From Dehalococcoidia bacterium (lineage in GTDB: Bacteria > Chloroflexota > Dehalococcoidia > Lucifugimonadales > HRBIN23), in NCBI GenBank assembly GCA_025060295.1, contig JANXCH010000001.1, positions 96,896-160,895 on the forward strand: DNA of 64,000 nucleotides, given 5' to 3'. Below are positions 33,220 to 40,329 of the stretch, piece after piece. Both the position numbers and the translations under genes were made by a program. The number at the start of each line of letters is the position of its first letter. The first letter of the stretch is position 1. Under the pieces are notes generated by a model, which saw only the letters and a list, made by a program, of their open reading frames with translations, did not search any database and was not told the DNA's origin.

Positions 33220-34629
33220 TCAGGTGCGGGGATGGAGCAAAGCCATAAGGGTGTTGATATCCGCCAAAGTCTCCACACTATCCACTTTCTGCGCTACTGC
33301 CTCGACCTGTTGAGGGGGAAGCACCCCTCGGGCGCAGTCCTGGAACTTCTCCATTAAGTCCCGGTGGGAGAGGGGGCGTTGCGGGGTGCCCCGAGATACC
33401 TCGGCCATACGGGACAGAATGCGTCCATCGTTCAGGTGCACCTCCACCCGGGCACGGATGCGGGCAAAGCCCAGGGCCTCCAGTTCCGGGTCCAGGTAAG
33501 CCTCCACCTTCGAGAGGAAGTCCTGCACCTCACGACTCTGGACCACCTCATCCCGAAACTCTTGGAGACCTGCCTGCCTCCGCAACACTAAGATGCCCAG
33601 CATAAAGGGGATGGAGAACTTGGCTTGCAGGGCGTTCTGGGGGCGGGCATAGCGGAGAGCGGACAATACATTGCTTGTGGTGCCCAGGCGTATCTTGGCC
33701 ACCTGCTGGGGGCGCAGGTCGTGCTCCAGCACCAAGTCCCGCAAGGTGTCCATGGCCGGGTGCAGGAGGGAGCCACAGGGGTAGGGTTTCACCGAGACGC
33801 CCGGGTCCAGGATGGCCCAGGGGCTGCCCAACTTCCCCGTCAGGAACTGGGGATCAGCCCCACCTCCCGCTACCTGAAAATAGCCCCACGGGCCGTCCAG
33901 AGCATTGGGGTCGGCGGTGAAGCCCAGGGAGGCCAACCGCGCAGCGATGAGGCCGTTCTGAGCGGCGGCTCCCGCGTGGTAGGGCTTGGTCATGGTGCCG
34001 AAGTTGGCACGAATGCCCGAGGCTTTGGAGGCGGCAATGCCCAGGGCCATGCGGGTCTGCTCGGGGTTCAGGCCCAACAGCACCGCCCCCACGGCTGCGG
34101 CCCCGAAAGTGCCGAAGGTGCCGGTGGAATGGAACCCTTGCTGGTAGTGGCGAGGGTGGATGGTCTCTGCCAGTTTGCACTCCACCTCGAAGCCAATGCA
34201 GAAGGCGTGAAGCACCGCCTGCCCATTGGCCGCCAGTTCCTGCCCTAAAGCCAAGGCTGCGGCCAGTACAGGGACAGTGGGGTGGGTCAGCAACCCATAC
34301 ACCCTGCTGGGATGCGAGGCCAACTGGGTGTCGTCGTAGTCTAGGGCGTGTCCGCTGACGCCGTTGGCCAGGGCAGCCAGTTCGGCGTGGGTGGTCATAC
34401 TGGTACCGATGACGGTGGAGCGCCCGGGTGTCCCCAGCCCTTGCAGGTACCGTTGGAGGATAAGGGAGCAGGGCTCGGTGGAGCCCGCCACCATCACCGC
34501 CAGTCCATCCAACCAGCACCGTTTCGCCTCCTGGCGAACGGCAGTGGGCACCGCCTCCCAAGGGGTGGTGCAGATGAACTGGACCACCTGGCTGGTGAGG
34601 GTGCTGTCAGGGGTAGGGGCGTGAGCCAT
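33220..34629 (-). CDS. MmgE/PrpD family protein
   Basis: This 469-residue protein belongs to the MmgE/PrpD fold, which includes 2-methylcitrate and cis-aconitate-forming dehydratases/decarboxylases. Family segments are ALANGVSGHALDYDDTQLASH, HPTVPVLAAALALGQE, FHSTGTFGTFGAAAVGAVLLG, NFGTMTKPYHAGAAAQNGL and VKPYPCGSLLHPAMD. The H-x-L-D-Y-D-D active-site signature is intact. ATG 34629 has GGGAGG 6 nt upstream; the frame remains open to 35121, but that part overlaps the divergent DUF11 gene. No prpB/C neighbours are present, so the methylcitrate cycle is not implied. Confidence 0.88.
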   Translation of the reverse strand: MAHAPTPDSTLTSQVVQFICTTPWEAVPTAVRQEAKRCWLDGLAVMVAGSTEPCSLILQRYLQGLGTPGRSTVIGTSMTTHAELAALANGVSGHALDYDDTQLASHPSRVYGLLTHPTVPVLAAALALGQELAANGQAVLHAFCIGFEVECKLAETIHPRHYQQGFHSTGTFGTFGAAAVGAVLLGLNPEQTRMALGIAASKASGIRANFGTMTKPYHAGAAAQNGLIAARLASLGFTADPNALDGPWGYFQVAGGGADPQFLTGKLGSPWAILDPGVSVKPYPCGSLLHPAMDTLRDLVLEHDLRPQQVAKIRLGTTSNVLSALRYARPQNALQAKFSIPFMLGILVLRRQAGLQEFRDEVVQSREVQDFLSKVEAYLDPELEALGFARIRARVEVHLNDGRILSRMAEVSRGTPQRPLSHRDLMEKFQDCARGVLPPQQVEAVAQKVDSVETLADINTLMALLHPRT

Positions 34630-34641
34630 CCAGTGCCTCCC

Positions 34642-34669
34642 TTTATGGAATTTGCATGGTTCATATAAT
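34642..34669 (+). promoter_or_regulatory. Promoter for the DUF11 gene
   Basis: A perfect TATAAT (34664-34669) follows TTTATG at 16 nt. The region is shared with the divergent PrpD gene. Confidence 0.45.
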
Positions 34670-34723
34670 ATACTGGCTTGTAATCCCTTGCGCTGAGGTG
34701 CATGCAGTGGAGGGAGGTGTAGA

Positions 34724-35422
34724 GTGGACAGCCGACCAGGGGGATGGAAGCGTGTGCTCTGGGGAAAACAGGCTCCAGTCGTCTGGGCCGTTGTGGCGTT
34801 GGGGGTGCTGGGTGCTCTGCCTGTGGTGGCGGGTCTGACCGTGTTGGCCCAGGTGGGTGGGCCATATGAGGTGCGATCCAGTGTCGTGGGTGCAGGTGGG
34901 GGGAACAGCACAGGGGGGCCTTTTTCTCTGCAGGGTACCATTGGCCAAGTGGACGCAGGCCAGATGGTGTCGGGGACTCTAGAGGTGCGCGGCGGATTCT
35001 GGCCACGGGTTACTCTCCCTACACCGACGCCCCCACCACCCCCTCCCAAGCCCTCCGGGGCTGACCTGGCTGTCTTCAAGTCTGCCAGCCCCGACCCGGG
35101 GCGTGTTGGCCAGAGCCTCACCTATACCATCCTGGTAACCAACGCCGGCCCCGGCGTGGCCACGGGCGTGCTCCTAACCGATACCCTTCCCAGCACGGTC
35201 AATCTGGTGTCCATAAGTGCGAGTCAAGGTTCCTGTATCGGCGTAGGGAGTGTAACCTGCAACCTGGGCAACATAGGGGCGGGGTTTAGCGCCTCGGTAA
35301 CCATTGTGGTGCAGCCTACGGCGGCGGGGAAGGTGAGCAATACCGTGCAGGTGTGGACCTCCACGCCTGATCCCCAGACCAGCAACAACCAGGCGACCAT
35401 CACCACCACCGTGAACCCCTAG
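34724..35422 (+). CDS. Secreted/surface protein with one DUF11 repeat
   Basis: This 232-residue protein has an N-terminal hydrophobic segment (about residues 17-42) that acts as a signal or anchor. A Ser/Gly-rich region follows (SSVVGAGGGNSTGGPFSLQG). A PTPTPPPPPPKP linker sits near residues 103-115. One DUF11-type beta-sandwich repeat begins ADLAVFKSASPDPGRVGQSL and ends NTVQVWTSTPDPQTSNNQAT. DUF11 repeats are common in bacterial surface proteins and usually occur in tandem; here there is one. The C-terminus has no sorting signal. GTG 34724 follows GGAGGGAGG. The function is unknown; cell-surface or adhesion roles are typical. Confidence 0.78.
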   Translation: MDSRPGGWKRVLWGKQAPVVWAVVALGVLGALPVVAGLTVLAQVGGPYEVRSSVVGAGGGNSTGGPFSLQGTIGQVDAGQMVSGTLEVRGGFWPRVTLPTPTPPPPPPKPSGADLAVFKSASPDPGRVGQSLTYTILVTNAGPGVATGVLLTDTLPSTVNLVSISASQGSCIGVGSVTCNLGNIGAGFSASVTIVVQPTAAGKVSNTVQVWTSTPDPQTSNNQATITTTVNP

Positions 35423-35436
35423 GGGAGGAAAAAAAC

Positions 35437-35467
35437 CTGGGGGTGGGGATAGTGTTCCCACCCCCAG
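35437..35467 (-). terminator. Intrinsic terminator of leuA
   Basis: An 11-bp perfect stem (CTGGGGGTGGG with CCCACCCCCAG) around a 9-nt loop is followed on the minus strand by GTTTTTTT. It lies 24 nt past the leuA stop. The convergent DUF11 gene ends 15 nt away, but no U-tract exists in that direction. Confidence 0.88.
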
Positions 35468-35490
35468 TGCGGCGCATCGGGGAGCGTTCT

Positions 35491-37035
35491 CTACCCCGCT
35501 GGGCTGGGCGCGGTGAAACCCTCCATAGCCAGGAGGCGATTGAGGGCGTTGGCATAGGCGCGGGCGCTGGCCACCAGGATATCGGTGGACGCACCCCTCC
35601 CTGTGTACACACGCCCATTGTGTTCCACGCGGACCGTTACATCGCCCATGGCATCTAGGCCCTCCGTGATGGAGCGGACGCTATATTCCACCAGTTTGGG
35701 CTTGAGGCCCACCACCTGGGCGATGGCGTTGCACACCGCGTCCACGGGGCCGTTGCCGGTGGAGGTCTGCACCCGCACCGTGCCATCGGGGCCGGTCATG
35801 CGCACCGTGGCGGTAGGCACATCGGCGGTGCCGGTGTGCACCTGCACATGATCCAGGGAGAAGGCGACCGTTTCCCCCACCCGCCGATGCTCCGCCATCA
35901 GAGCCTCCAAGTCCCGATCGGTTACCTCGGGTTTGCGGTCGGCCAGGGCCTTGAAGTCCTGGAACACCTTGTTCAGCTCCTCCGGCGTGAGTTTGAAGCC
36001 CAGGGCCTCCAGGCGCGCCTTGAGGCCGGCCCGTCCACTGAGTTTGCCCAGGACGATCTGGCTGGCCTGGGGCCAACCAATGTCGGCGGGATCCATAATC
36101 TCGTAGGTCTGGCGCTCCTTGAGCACTCCGTCCTGGTGGATCCCCGAGGCGTGGCGGAAGGCGTTCAGGCCCACGATGGCCTTGTTGGGCTGAATGGGGA
36201 AGCCAGTGACCTCACTCACCAGCCTGCTGGTCGGATAAATCTCCCGCGTGTTGATGCCTGTGGTTACCCCGAAGTAGTCCTTGCGGGTGTGCAAGGCCAT
36301 GATGATCTCCTCCAGGGAGGCGTTGCCCGCCCGCTCGCCGATGCCGTTGATGCACCCCTCCACCTGGCGCGCCCCGGCCTTGATGGCCGCCAAGGAGTTA
36401 GCCACGGCCAGGCCCAGGTCGTTATGGCAGTGGACACTCACCACCGCCTTATGAATGTTGGGCACGCGCTCAAAGACGCTGCGCACCAGTGCGGCGAACT
36501 CGGCTGGGATAGCATAGCCCACAGTGTCGGGGATGTTCACGGTGGTCGCCCCGGCCTCTATGACGGCTTCAAAAAGGGCATAGAGGAATTCGGGCTTGGT
36601 GCGGGTGGCGTCCTGGGCGGAGAACTGCACATCCGAGCAGTACTTCTTTGCCCGCCTTACAGCCTCCACCGCCATCTGCATGACCTCTTCCCTGTCCTTG
36701 CGCAGCATGTGGAGCATGTGAATGTCCGAAGTGGACAGGAACACGTGAATGCGGGGGTGGGCGGCCTCTTTCAACGCCTCCCATGCTTGGTCCACATCCT
36801 GGGGGTGGGCGCGGGCTAAAGAGGCGATGATGGGCCTGCGCACCTCTCGGGCAATGGTCTGTACTGCCCTAAAGTCGCCCGGGGAACTGGCGGCGAAGCC
36901 CGCCTCGATCACATCCACTCCCAGACGGTCCAACTGTTTGGCGATCTCCACCTTCTCCTCAACGGTCATGCCAGCCCCGGCAGCCTGCTCGCCGTCGCGC
37001 AAGGTCGTGTCAAAGATGATGACGCGGTCTACCAT
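35491..37035 (-). CDS. leuA: 2-isopropylmalate synthase
   Basis: LeuA condenses acetyl-CoA with 2-oxoisovalerate, the first committed step of leucine synthesis. The 514-residue length matches the long, leucine-regulated form. The catalytic TIM barrel has [35 protein letters not shown] and [19 protein letters not shown]. The subdomains include [18 protein letters not shown]. The C-terminal allosteric domain (about 390-510) ends with [20 protein letters not shown]. Citramalate synthase is a possible alternative within the family, but the DG-x-G and GERAGN context favours LeuA. ATG 37035 has AGGAGGAG. It has a 225-nt leader and its own terminator. No other leu genes are in the window. Confidence 0.92.
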   Translation of the reverse strand: MVDRVIIFDTTLRDGEQAAGAGMTVEEKVEIAKQLDRLGVDVIEAGFAASSPGDFRAVQTIAREVRRPIIASLARAHPQDVDQAWEALKEAAHPRIHVFLSTSDIHMLHMLRKDREEVMQMAVEAVRRAKKYCSDVQFSAQDATRTKPEFLYALFEAVIEAGATTVNIPDTVGYAIPAEFAALVRSVFERVPNIHKAVVSVHCHNDLGLAVANSLAAIKAGARQVEGCINGIGERAGNASLEEIIMALHTRKDYFGVTTGINTREIYPTSRLVSEVTGFPIQPNKAIVGLNAFRHASGIHQDGVLKERQTYEIMDPADIGWPQASQIVLGKLSGRAGLKARLEALGFKLTPEELNKVFQDFKALADRKPEVTDRDLEALMAEHRRVGETVAFSLDHVQVHTGTADVPTATVRMTGPDGTVRVQTSTGNGPVDAVCNAIAQVVGLKPKLVEYSVRSITEGLDAMGDVTVRVEHNGRVYTGRGASTDILVASARAYANALNRLLAMEGFTAPSPAG

Positions 37036-37133
37036 GTCTCTCCTCCTGATGTGTGGTGAAGGTCTTGCACAGGGTATGCCTCGTCCGACGCACGGGAGAA
37101 GGCAAAACCCAAAAAGGGGAAAGTAAGGGGAGA

Positions 37134-37152
37134 GGACGGCCTACGGCCGCCC
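37134..37152 (-). other. Stable hairpin in the leuA leader
   Basis: On the minus strand GGGCGGCC and GGCCGTCC form an 8-bp stem with a 3-nt loop, 5 nt after the stop of the leader ORF. A pyrimidine-rich stretch with TTTTT about 20 nt later follows. Upstream GCCGCC could pair with its 5' arm, giving an alternative fold. Confidence 0.45.
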
Positions 37153-37157
37153 GAGGG

Positions 37158-37259
37158 CTAGAGGAGAATAGCGCAGTGCGCCCAGGGAAGCCCTGCCATG
37201 ACCCCCCTGTGGCGGCGAACTGCGCTGGGGACCTCCTGGTGGATGCTATGAACAGCCAT
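37158..37259 (-). CDS. Possible leuA leader peptide ending Ile-Leu-Leu
   Basis: An ORF of 33 codons starts within a few nt of the predicted transcription start and ends ATT CTC CTC TAG. An internal ATG at 37199, preceded by AGGGGGG, would give a 13-residue peptide, MAGLPWAHCAILL. Ile and Leu codons just before the stop, then a strong hairpin, are what an attenuator leader needs. A further 8-bp pairing (AGCGCAGT with ACTGCGCT) brackets the second half of the ORF. Only three or four Leu codons occur, fewer than in classic leu leaders, so this is a hypothesis. Confidence 0.4.
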   Translation of the reverse strand: MAVHSIHQEVPSAVRRHRGVMAGLPWAHCAILL

Positions 37260-37267
37260 CGCTAACT

Positions 37268-37296
37268 ACACTACCATCAACACCGGCATCTGTCAA
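37268..37296 (-). promoter_or_regulatory. leuA promoter
   Basis: On the minus strand TTGACA, a 17-nt spacer and TAGTGT with an extended TGG lie 233 nt upstream of the leuA ATG. The long transcribed leader is unusual for this compact window. Confidence 0.7.
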
Positions 37297-37409
37297 TAGG
37301 GGGCCCGGGCTCGCCTGTCCATCCCCCCTCCTGGGGAGGAGGGTGCTCTCCCCCTGGTGGCGAATGAGTGCCACCAAGGCGCTGGCCACATTGGGACCTT
37401 GCCCGAGAT

Positions 37410-38564
37410 CTAGAAGTTCCCCGCCAGCCACCGCCGTTCAAAAAGCACCTTGGCCCAGTGCCACCACCAAGCGGGGGGACGGAGGCGGATGTTGGGGAAA
37501 CCCTCTTGAGTGTAGAAGATGCCCGACACGAAGCCCGCCTTGCCATAGCCCGTCTCCAAAAAGCAGGCCCCGTAGCCGTTGAACTGGGCCTGTTGGCCTC
37601 CCGCGATGGCGGACACCAGGTTCCGGGCGACGATTTTCCCCTGGGCGTGGGCGAACACCCCCGCCTTGGGAAGGGCAAAGCCCGTGGGAAGAGGTATGAT
37701 GGTCACATCGCCCAGCGCATAGACATTCGGATGCTGAGTGCGGAGAGTGCCTTTGTCGACGGGCACCCAGCCCCTCTGATCGGTGAGGCCGGCGGCGCGC
37801 ACCACCGCCGGCGCCTGATGGGGCGGGATAGCGATAAGCAGGTCGTATTCGGCCTGGGCACCGTTTTCAAAGGTGAGCACCCGCTTGTCGGGGTCCACTT
37901 TCGTCCAGCGGTGGCCTGGGACGAAGCGAATATTCCTCTGCTGGAGCATGCCCAGCAAGGCCTGCCCCGCCGCCGGCCCCGCCGCCTGTAAAGGCGTGGG
38001 CTCCGGGGTGTAAATGGCCACCGACGAGATGGTGCGCGCTCCCTTCTTGTGCAGCCAATAGTCCATCAGCAGGGCCAGTTCATAGGGCGCAGGGGGGCAC
38101 TTGTAGGGGACGGACGGGATGACGATCGCCACCTTGCCCCCCGCGAAGGTGCGCACCGCGTCCCGCAGCCGCACGGCTTGGTCTAGCTCATAGAAGCTGT
38201 AGGCTGTGGGGAACAGGCCGGGAGCGGCCTCATAGGCCAGCCGTGCTCCCAAACTGACCACCAGGTAATCGTAGCCGATAACTTTTCCATCAGCCTTGAC
38301 CGCCCCCCCTTTCAAGTCTATCTCCTCTACTGTGGCCTGCACCAGGTCCACACGCTTGTCCACCAGAAGGCGCAGGGGACGGCAAATCTTCTCGGGCTCA
38401 CGCCATCCGAAGATCAGCCACAGAAGGGAGGGGGCAAAGCAGTGGCGGTCTTTCTGCTCCACCAGCACAATGCGATGCTCCGCAGGGAGCCAGCGGGCCA
38501 AGTATTTGGCAGTGGTGAGACCGCCTACACCTCCGCCCAAGATGACAACGGTCTTGCCAGGCAT
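37410..38564 (-). CDS. FAD-dependent pyridine nucleotide-disulfide-family oxidoreductase (SQR/NDH-2-like)
   Basis: This 384-residue flavoprotein has two Rossmann motifs: VVILGGGVGGLTTAKYLARW at the N-terminus and a second region around residue 150. The segment VPYKCPPAPYELALLMD carries a Cys as in sulfide:quinone oxidoreductases. NVYALGDVTIIPLPTGFALP binds FAD, and GYGACFLETGYGKAGFVSG holds a further Cys. The C-terminus (WWWHWAKVLFERRWL) looks membrane-associating. Members of this group reduce quinone with sulfide or NADH; I favour an SQR-like enzyme but cannot exclude a flavocytochrome c-like one. It is the last gene of the SCO1 cluster, 9 nt after the cupredoxin gene. Confidence 0.78.
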   Translation of the reverse strand: MPGKTVVILGGGVGGLTTAKYLARWLPAEHRIVLVEQKDRHCFAPSLLWLIFGWREPEKICRPLRLLVDKRVDLVQATVEEIDLKGGAVKADGKVIGYDYLVVSLGARLAYEAAPGLFPTAYSFYELDQAVRLRDAVRTFAGGKVAIVIPSVPYKCPPAPYELALLMDYWLHKKGARTISSVAIYTPEPTPLQAAGPAAGQALLGMLQQRNIRFVPGHRWTKVDPDKRVLTFENGAQAEYDLLIAIPPHQAPAVVRAAGLTDQRGWVPVDKGTLRTQHPNVYALGDVTIIPLPTGFALPKAGVFAHAQGKIVARNLVSAIAGGQQAQFNGYGACFLETGYGKAGFVSGIFYTQEGFPNIRLRPPAWWWHWAKVLFERRWLAGNF

Positions 38565-38573
38565 GGCACCTCC

Positions 38574-39059
38574 TTACAAGCGCACGACACGGATGGTGAA
38601 ACGGTTGCTGGGCACAAAGGAACAGACATACTGGTGGACGCCGGGGTTCTGGAAACGATAGGTGAGGGTCTGCCCCGGCGGCACTTTGAAGGGGCCAACC
38701 CAGTGGGCCACCACATCCTCGTTCCGGAGGACAAGGGTGTCCCGGTAACCGAGCACCAGGGTCAACTCCTCAGGGAACTCCACGTAGACGGGGAAGTCTT
38801 CGGTGCGGCGCAGGCGCTCGGCTGTGCCCCTCGGCACCACGATGCGCACCTCGCGCCCCACCTGTTCCAAGGGGATGGTGATGCGGTCGTCGGTGGGTCG
38901 GGGGATAGGAGGGGGAGCCGTCCGCTCCAACAAGATGAACACTACCCCCTGCAGCACCAGTGGCAACACCAGAAAGAACCCTATCCCCACCGCCAGGGGG
39001 AGCCAGCGGCGCCGGGACCTCCTCTGAGCTTCGGGCGCGCCAACGACAACCTGCTCCAT
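38574..39059 (-). CDS. Membrane-anchored cupredoxin-like protein
   Basis: One TM segment (residues 22-42) anchors a domain of about 115 residues. Its C-terminal half has the cupredoxin pattern: TLVLRNEDVVAHWVGPFKVP, PGQTLTYRFQNPGVHQYVCS. The candidate copper ligands are the His in VAHWVG, the Cys in YVCS and the His in GVHQY. The usual downstream His or Met of type-1 sites (C-x2-H-x4-M) is absent, since the end reads FVPSNRFTIRVVRL. ATG 39059 follows GGGGGG. It is 19 nt after the PCuAC gene in a copper cluster. Copper binding is plausible but unproven. Confidence 0.65.
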   Translation of the reverse strand: MEQVVVGAPEAQRRSRRRWLPLAVGIGFFLVLPLVLQGVVFILLERTAPPPIPRPTDDRITIPLEQVGREVRIVVPRGTAERLRRTEDFPVYVEFPEELTLVLGYRDTLVLRNEDVVAHWVGPFKVPPGQTLTYRFQNPGVHQYVCSFVPSNRFTIRVVRL

Positions 39060-39078
39060 AGCCCCCCTCTGCCCGTGC

Positions 39079-39537
39079 CTACTGGGCACGCACTTCTACC
39101 GCCACATGCAGGGTGCCTGCCTTCTCAAACTTCAAGTCCAGGTGGAACTGATCGCCAGGCTTTAATTCCTTTTTGAGGTTCAGGAGCATGATGTGCTTGC
39201 CCCCGGGCTTCAGTTCCAGGGTCCCCCCGGCGGGCACCTCAAAGCGATGAGCGGCGTGCATGCGCGCTATCCCACCCTCCATCATGGTCTCGTGTAGTTC
39301 CACCTTGCCTGCAGTTTCTGGGGCCTCCGCACCTATGAGCGCGTCGGGGGCGGTGCCCGTGTTGCGGATGACCATGTAGGCCGCCCCTGCTCCCGCCATC
39401 GCAGGCGATGGGCGTGCCCACGCCCCTTCAATGACTATGGTTGTTGGTTTAGGAGTGGGTGTAGGAGCAGCCGCCCGGCACGCCCCTAGCACCACAAGGA
39501 GGCCCAACACTGCCAGCACAAGAAGACCATTGCGCAC
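39079..39537 (-). CDS. PCu(A)C-type periplasmic copper chaperone lipoprotein
   Basis: PCuAC proteins carry Cu(I) to the CuA site of cytochrome c oxidase. The 152-residue protein has a lipoprotein signal ending in LGAC (C20) and a short TPTPKP tether. The domain has the metal motif H-x-x-M...M...H-x-M: VELHETMMEGGIARM, then HRFEVPAGG, then GGKHIMLLNLKKELKPGD. The start is GTG 39537 behind AAAGGGGGG. The SCO1 gene ends 2 nt upstream, and the cupredoxin gene follows. The pairing with SCO1 is a well-known oxidase assembly unit. Confidence 0.88.
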   Translation of the reverse strand: MRNGLLVLAVLGLLVVLGACRAAAPTPTPKPTTIVIEGAWARPSPAMAGAGAAYMVIRNTGTAPDALIGAEAPETAGKVELHETMMEGGIARMHAAHRFEVPAGGTLELKPGGKHIMLLNLKKELKPGDQFHLDLKFEKAGTLHVAVEVRAQ

Positions 39538-39538
39538 A

Positions 39539-40168
39539 CTACCCCCCTTTGAGCAAGTGACGGATGTCCTGGACGACATAGCGTATCTCGTCCCCTTGCA
39601 TCCCGAAGAACGGGGGAAAAGCGAGGCGCAAGCGCCCCGCGGGGTCTATCACGAACACAAAGGCGGTATGGGCCACTGTATAGCCCCCCGCCGAGCCGAT
39701 GTCTTCTTTGTAATAGCGGACGCCATAGGCGTTGGCCACCAAAGCTACCTGCTCGGGTGTTCCCGTCAGGCCGATGTAGCGGGGGTCAAACCCTTTGACA
39801 TAGGTGCGGAGCCGCTCGGGGGTGTCCCGCTCCGGGTCGACCGACACAAACACGAACTGCACTCGCTGGGCGTCGCCGCCCAGACGCTCTAATACCTGAC
39901 GGACGGCGACCAAGGTTGCAGGGCACACATCGGGGCAGTGGGTGTAGCCGAAGAACACGAGCACTACTTTGTTACGGAAGTTTGCCAGGTGGAAGGGGTT
40001 GCCCTCGGTATCCGTCAGGGCCAGGTCGGGGGCAAGGTGTGGGGGGGTAAAAGTAGCACCGTAAAAGGTATAGGGCGGGGAGGCGCGCACCTGTAGGGCC
40101 AGGGCCGTTCCGATTGCCCCCAACACCACGATGGCTGTCCCCACCAGGACGAAGATGCGGGAGCGCAT
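39539..40168 (-). CDS. SCO1/SenC-family thioredoxin-fold copper protein
   Basis: SCO proteins reduce and load the CuA site of cytochrome c oxidase. The 209-residue protein has one N-terminal TM anchor (residues 4-25). The thioredoxin-like domain has the copper motif CxxxCP in FFGYTHCPDVCPATLVA and the distal His in VAHTAFVFVIDP. FVFVSVDPERDTPERLRTYV is a family hallmark. ATG 40168 has GAGGGGGG. It is the first gene of the cluster. No oxidase subunit lies in the window, so the client enzyme must be encoded elsewhere. Confidence 0.92.
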   Translation of the reverse strand: MRSRIFVLVGTAIVVLGAIGTALALQVRASPPYTFYGATFTPPHLAPDLALTDTEGNPFHLANFRNKVVLVFFGYTHCPDVCPATLVAVRQVLERLGGDAQRVQFVFVSVDPERDTPERLRTYVKGFDPRYIGLTGTPEQVALVANAYGVRYYKEDIGSAGGYTVAHTAFVFVIDPAGRLRLAFPPFFGMQGDEIRYVVQDIRHLLKGG

Positions 40169-40188
40169 CGTTACCCCCCTCACAAACT

Positions 40189-40217
40189 ATTATATTCCAA
40201 CACCCCCCGCACAGTAA
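40189..40217 (-). promoter_or_regulatory. Promoter of the SCO1 copper cluster
   Basis: On the minus strand TTACTG, a 17-nt spacer and a perfect TATAAT precede the SCO1 ATG by about 20 nt. Confidence 0.5.
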
Positions 40218-40253
40218 GGTGGGGATCTGACGCACTGCCCTCCTGCCTAGACC

Positions 40254-40282
40254 TTGACAGTGAGCACTGCCTGGCATAGCAT
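40254..40282 (+). promoter_or_regulatory. Promoter of the GSA-aminomutase-like gene
   Basis: TTGACA, a 17-nt spacer and TAGCAT lie 48 nt before the ATG, back to back with the SCO1 promoter. Confidence 0.6.
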
Positions 40283-40329
40283 AGGCCTGGCCCATATCCC
40301 CAAGGGTTCCCCCGGGCACGGAGGCGAGG

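Noticed and set aside
35836-36819. 327-codon plus-strand ORF opposite leuA
   Set aside because: It is a shadow of the conserved LeuA barrel; no family match.
37036-37400. T-box leader for leuA
   Set aside because: AGGAGGTCCCCAGCGC superficially resembles the T-box but lacks the TGGNACCGCG core and a specifier loop.
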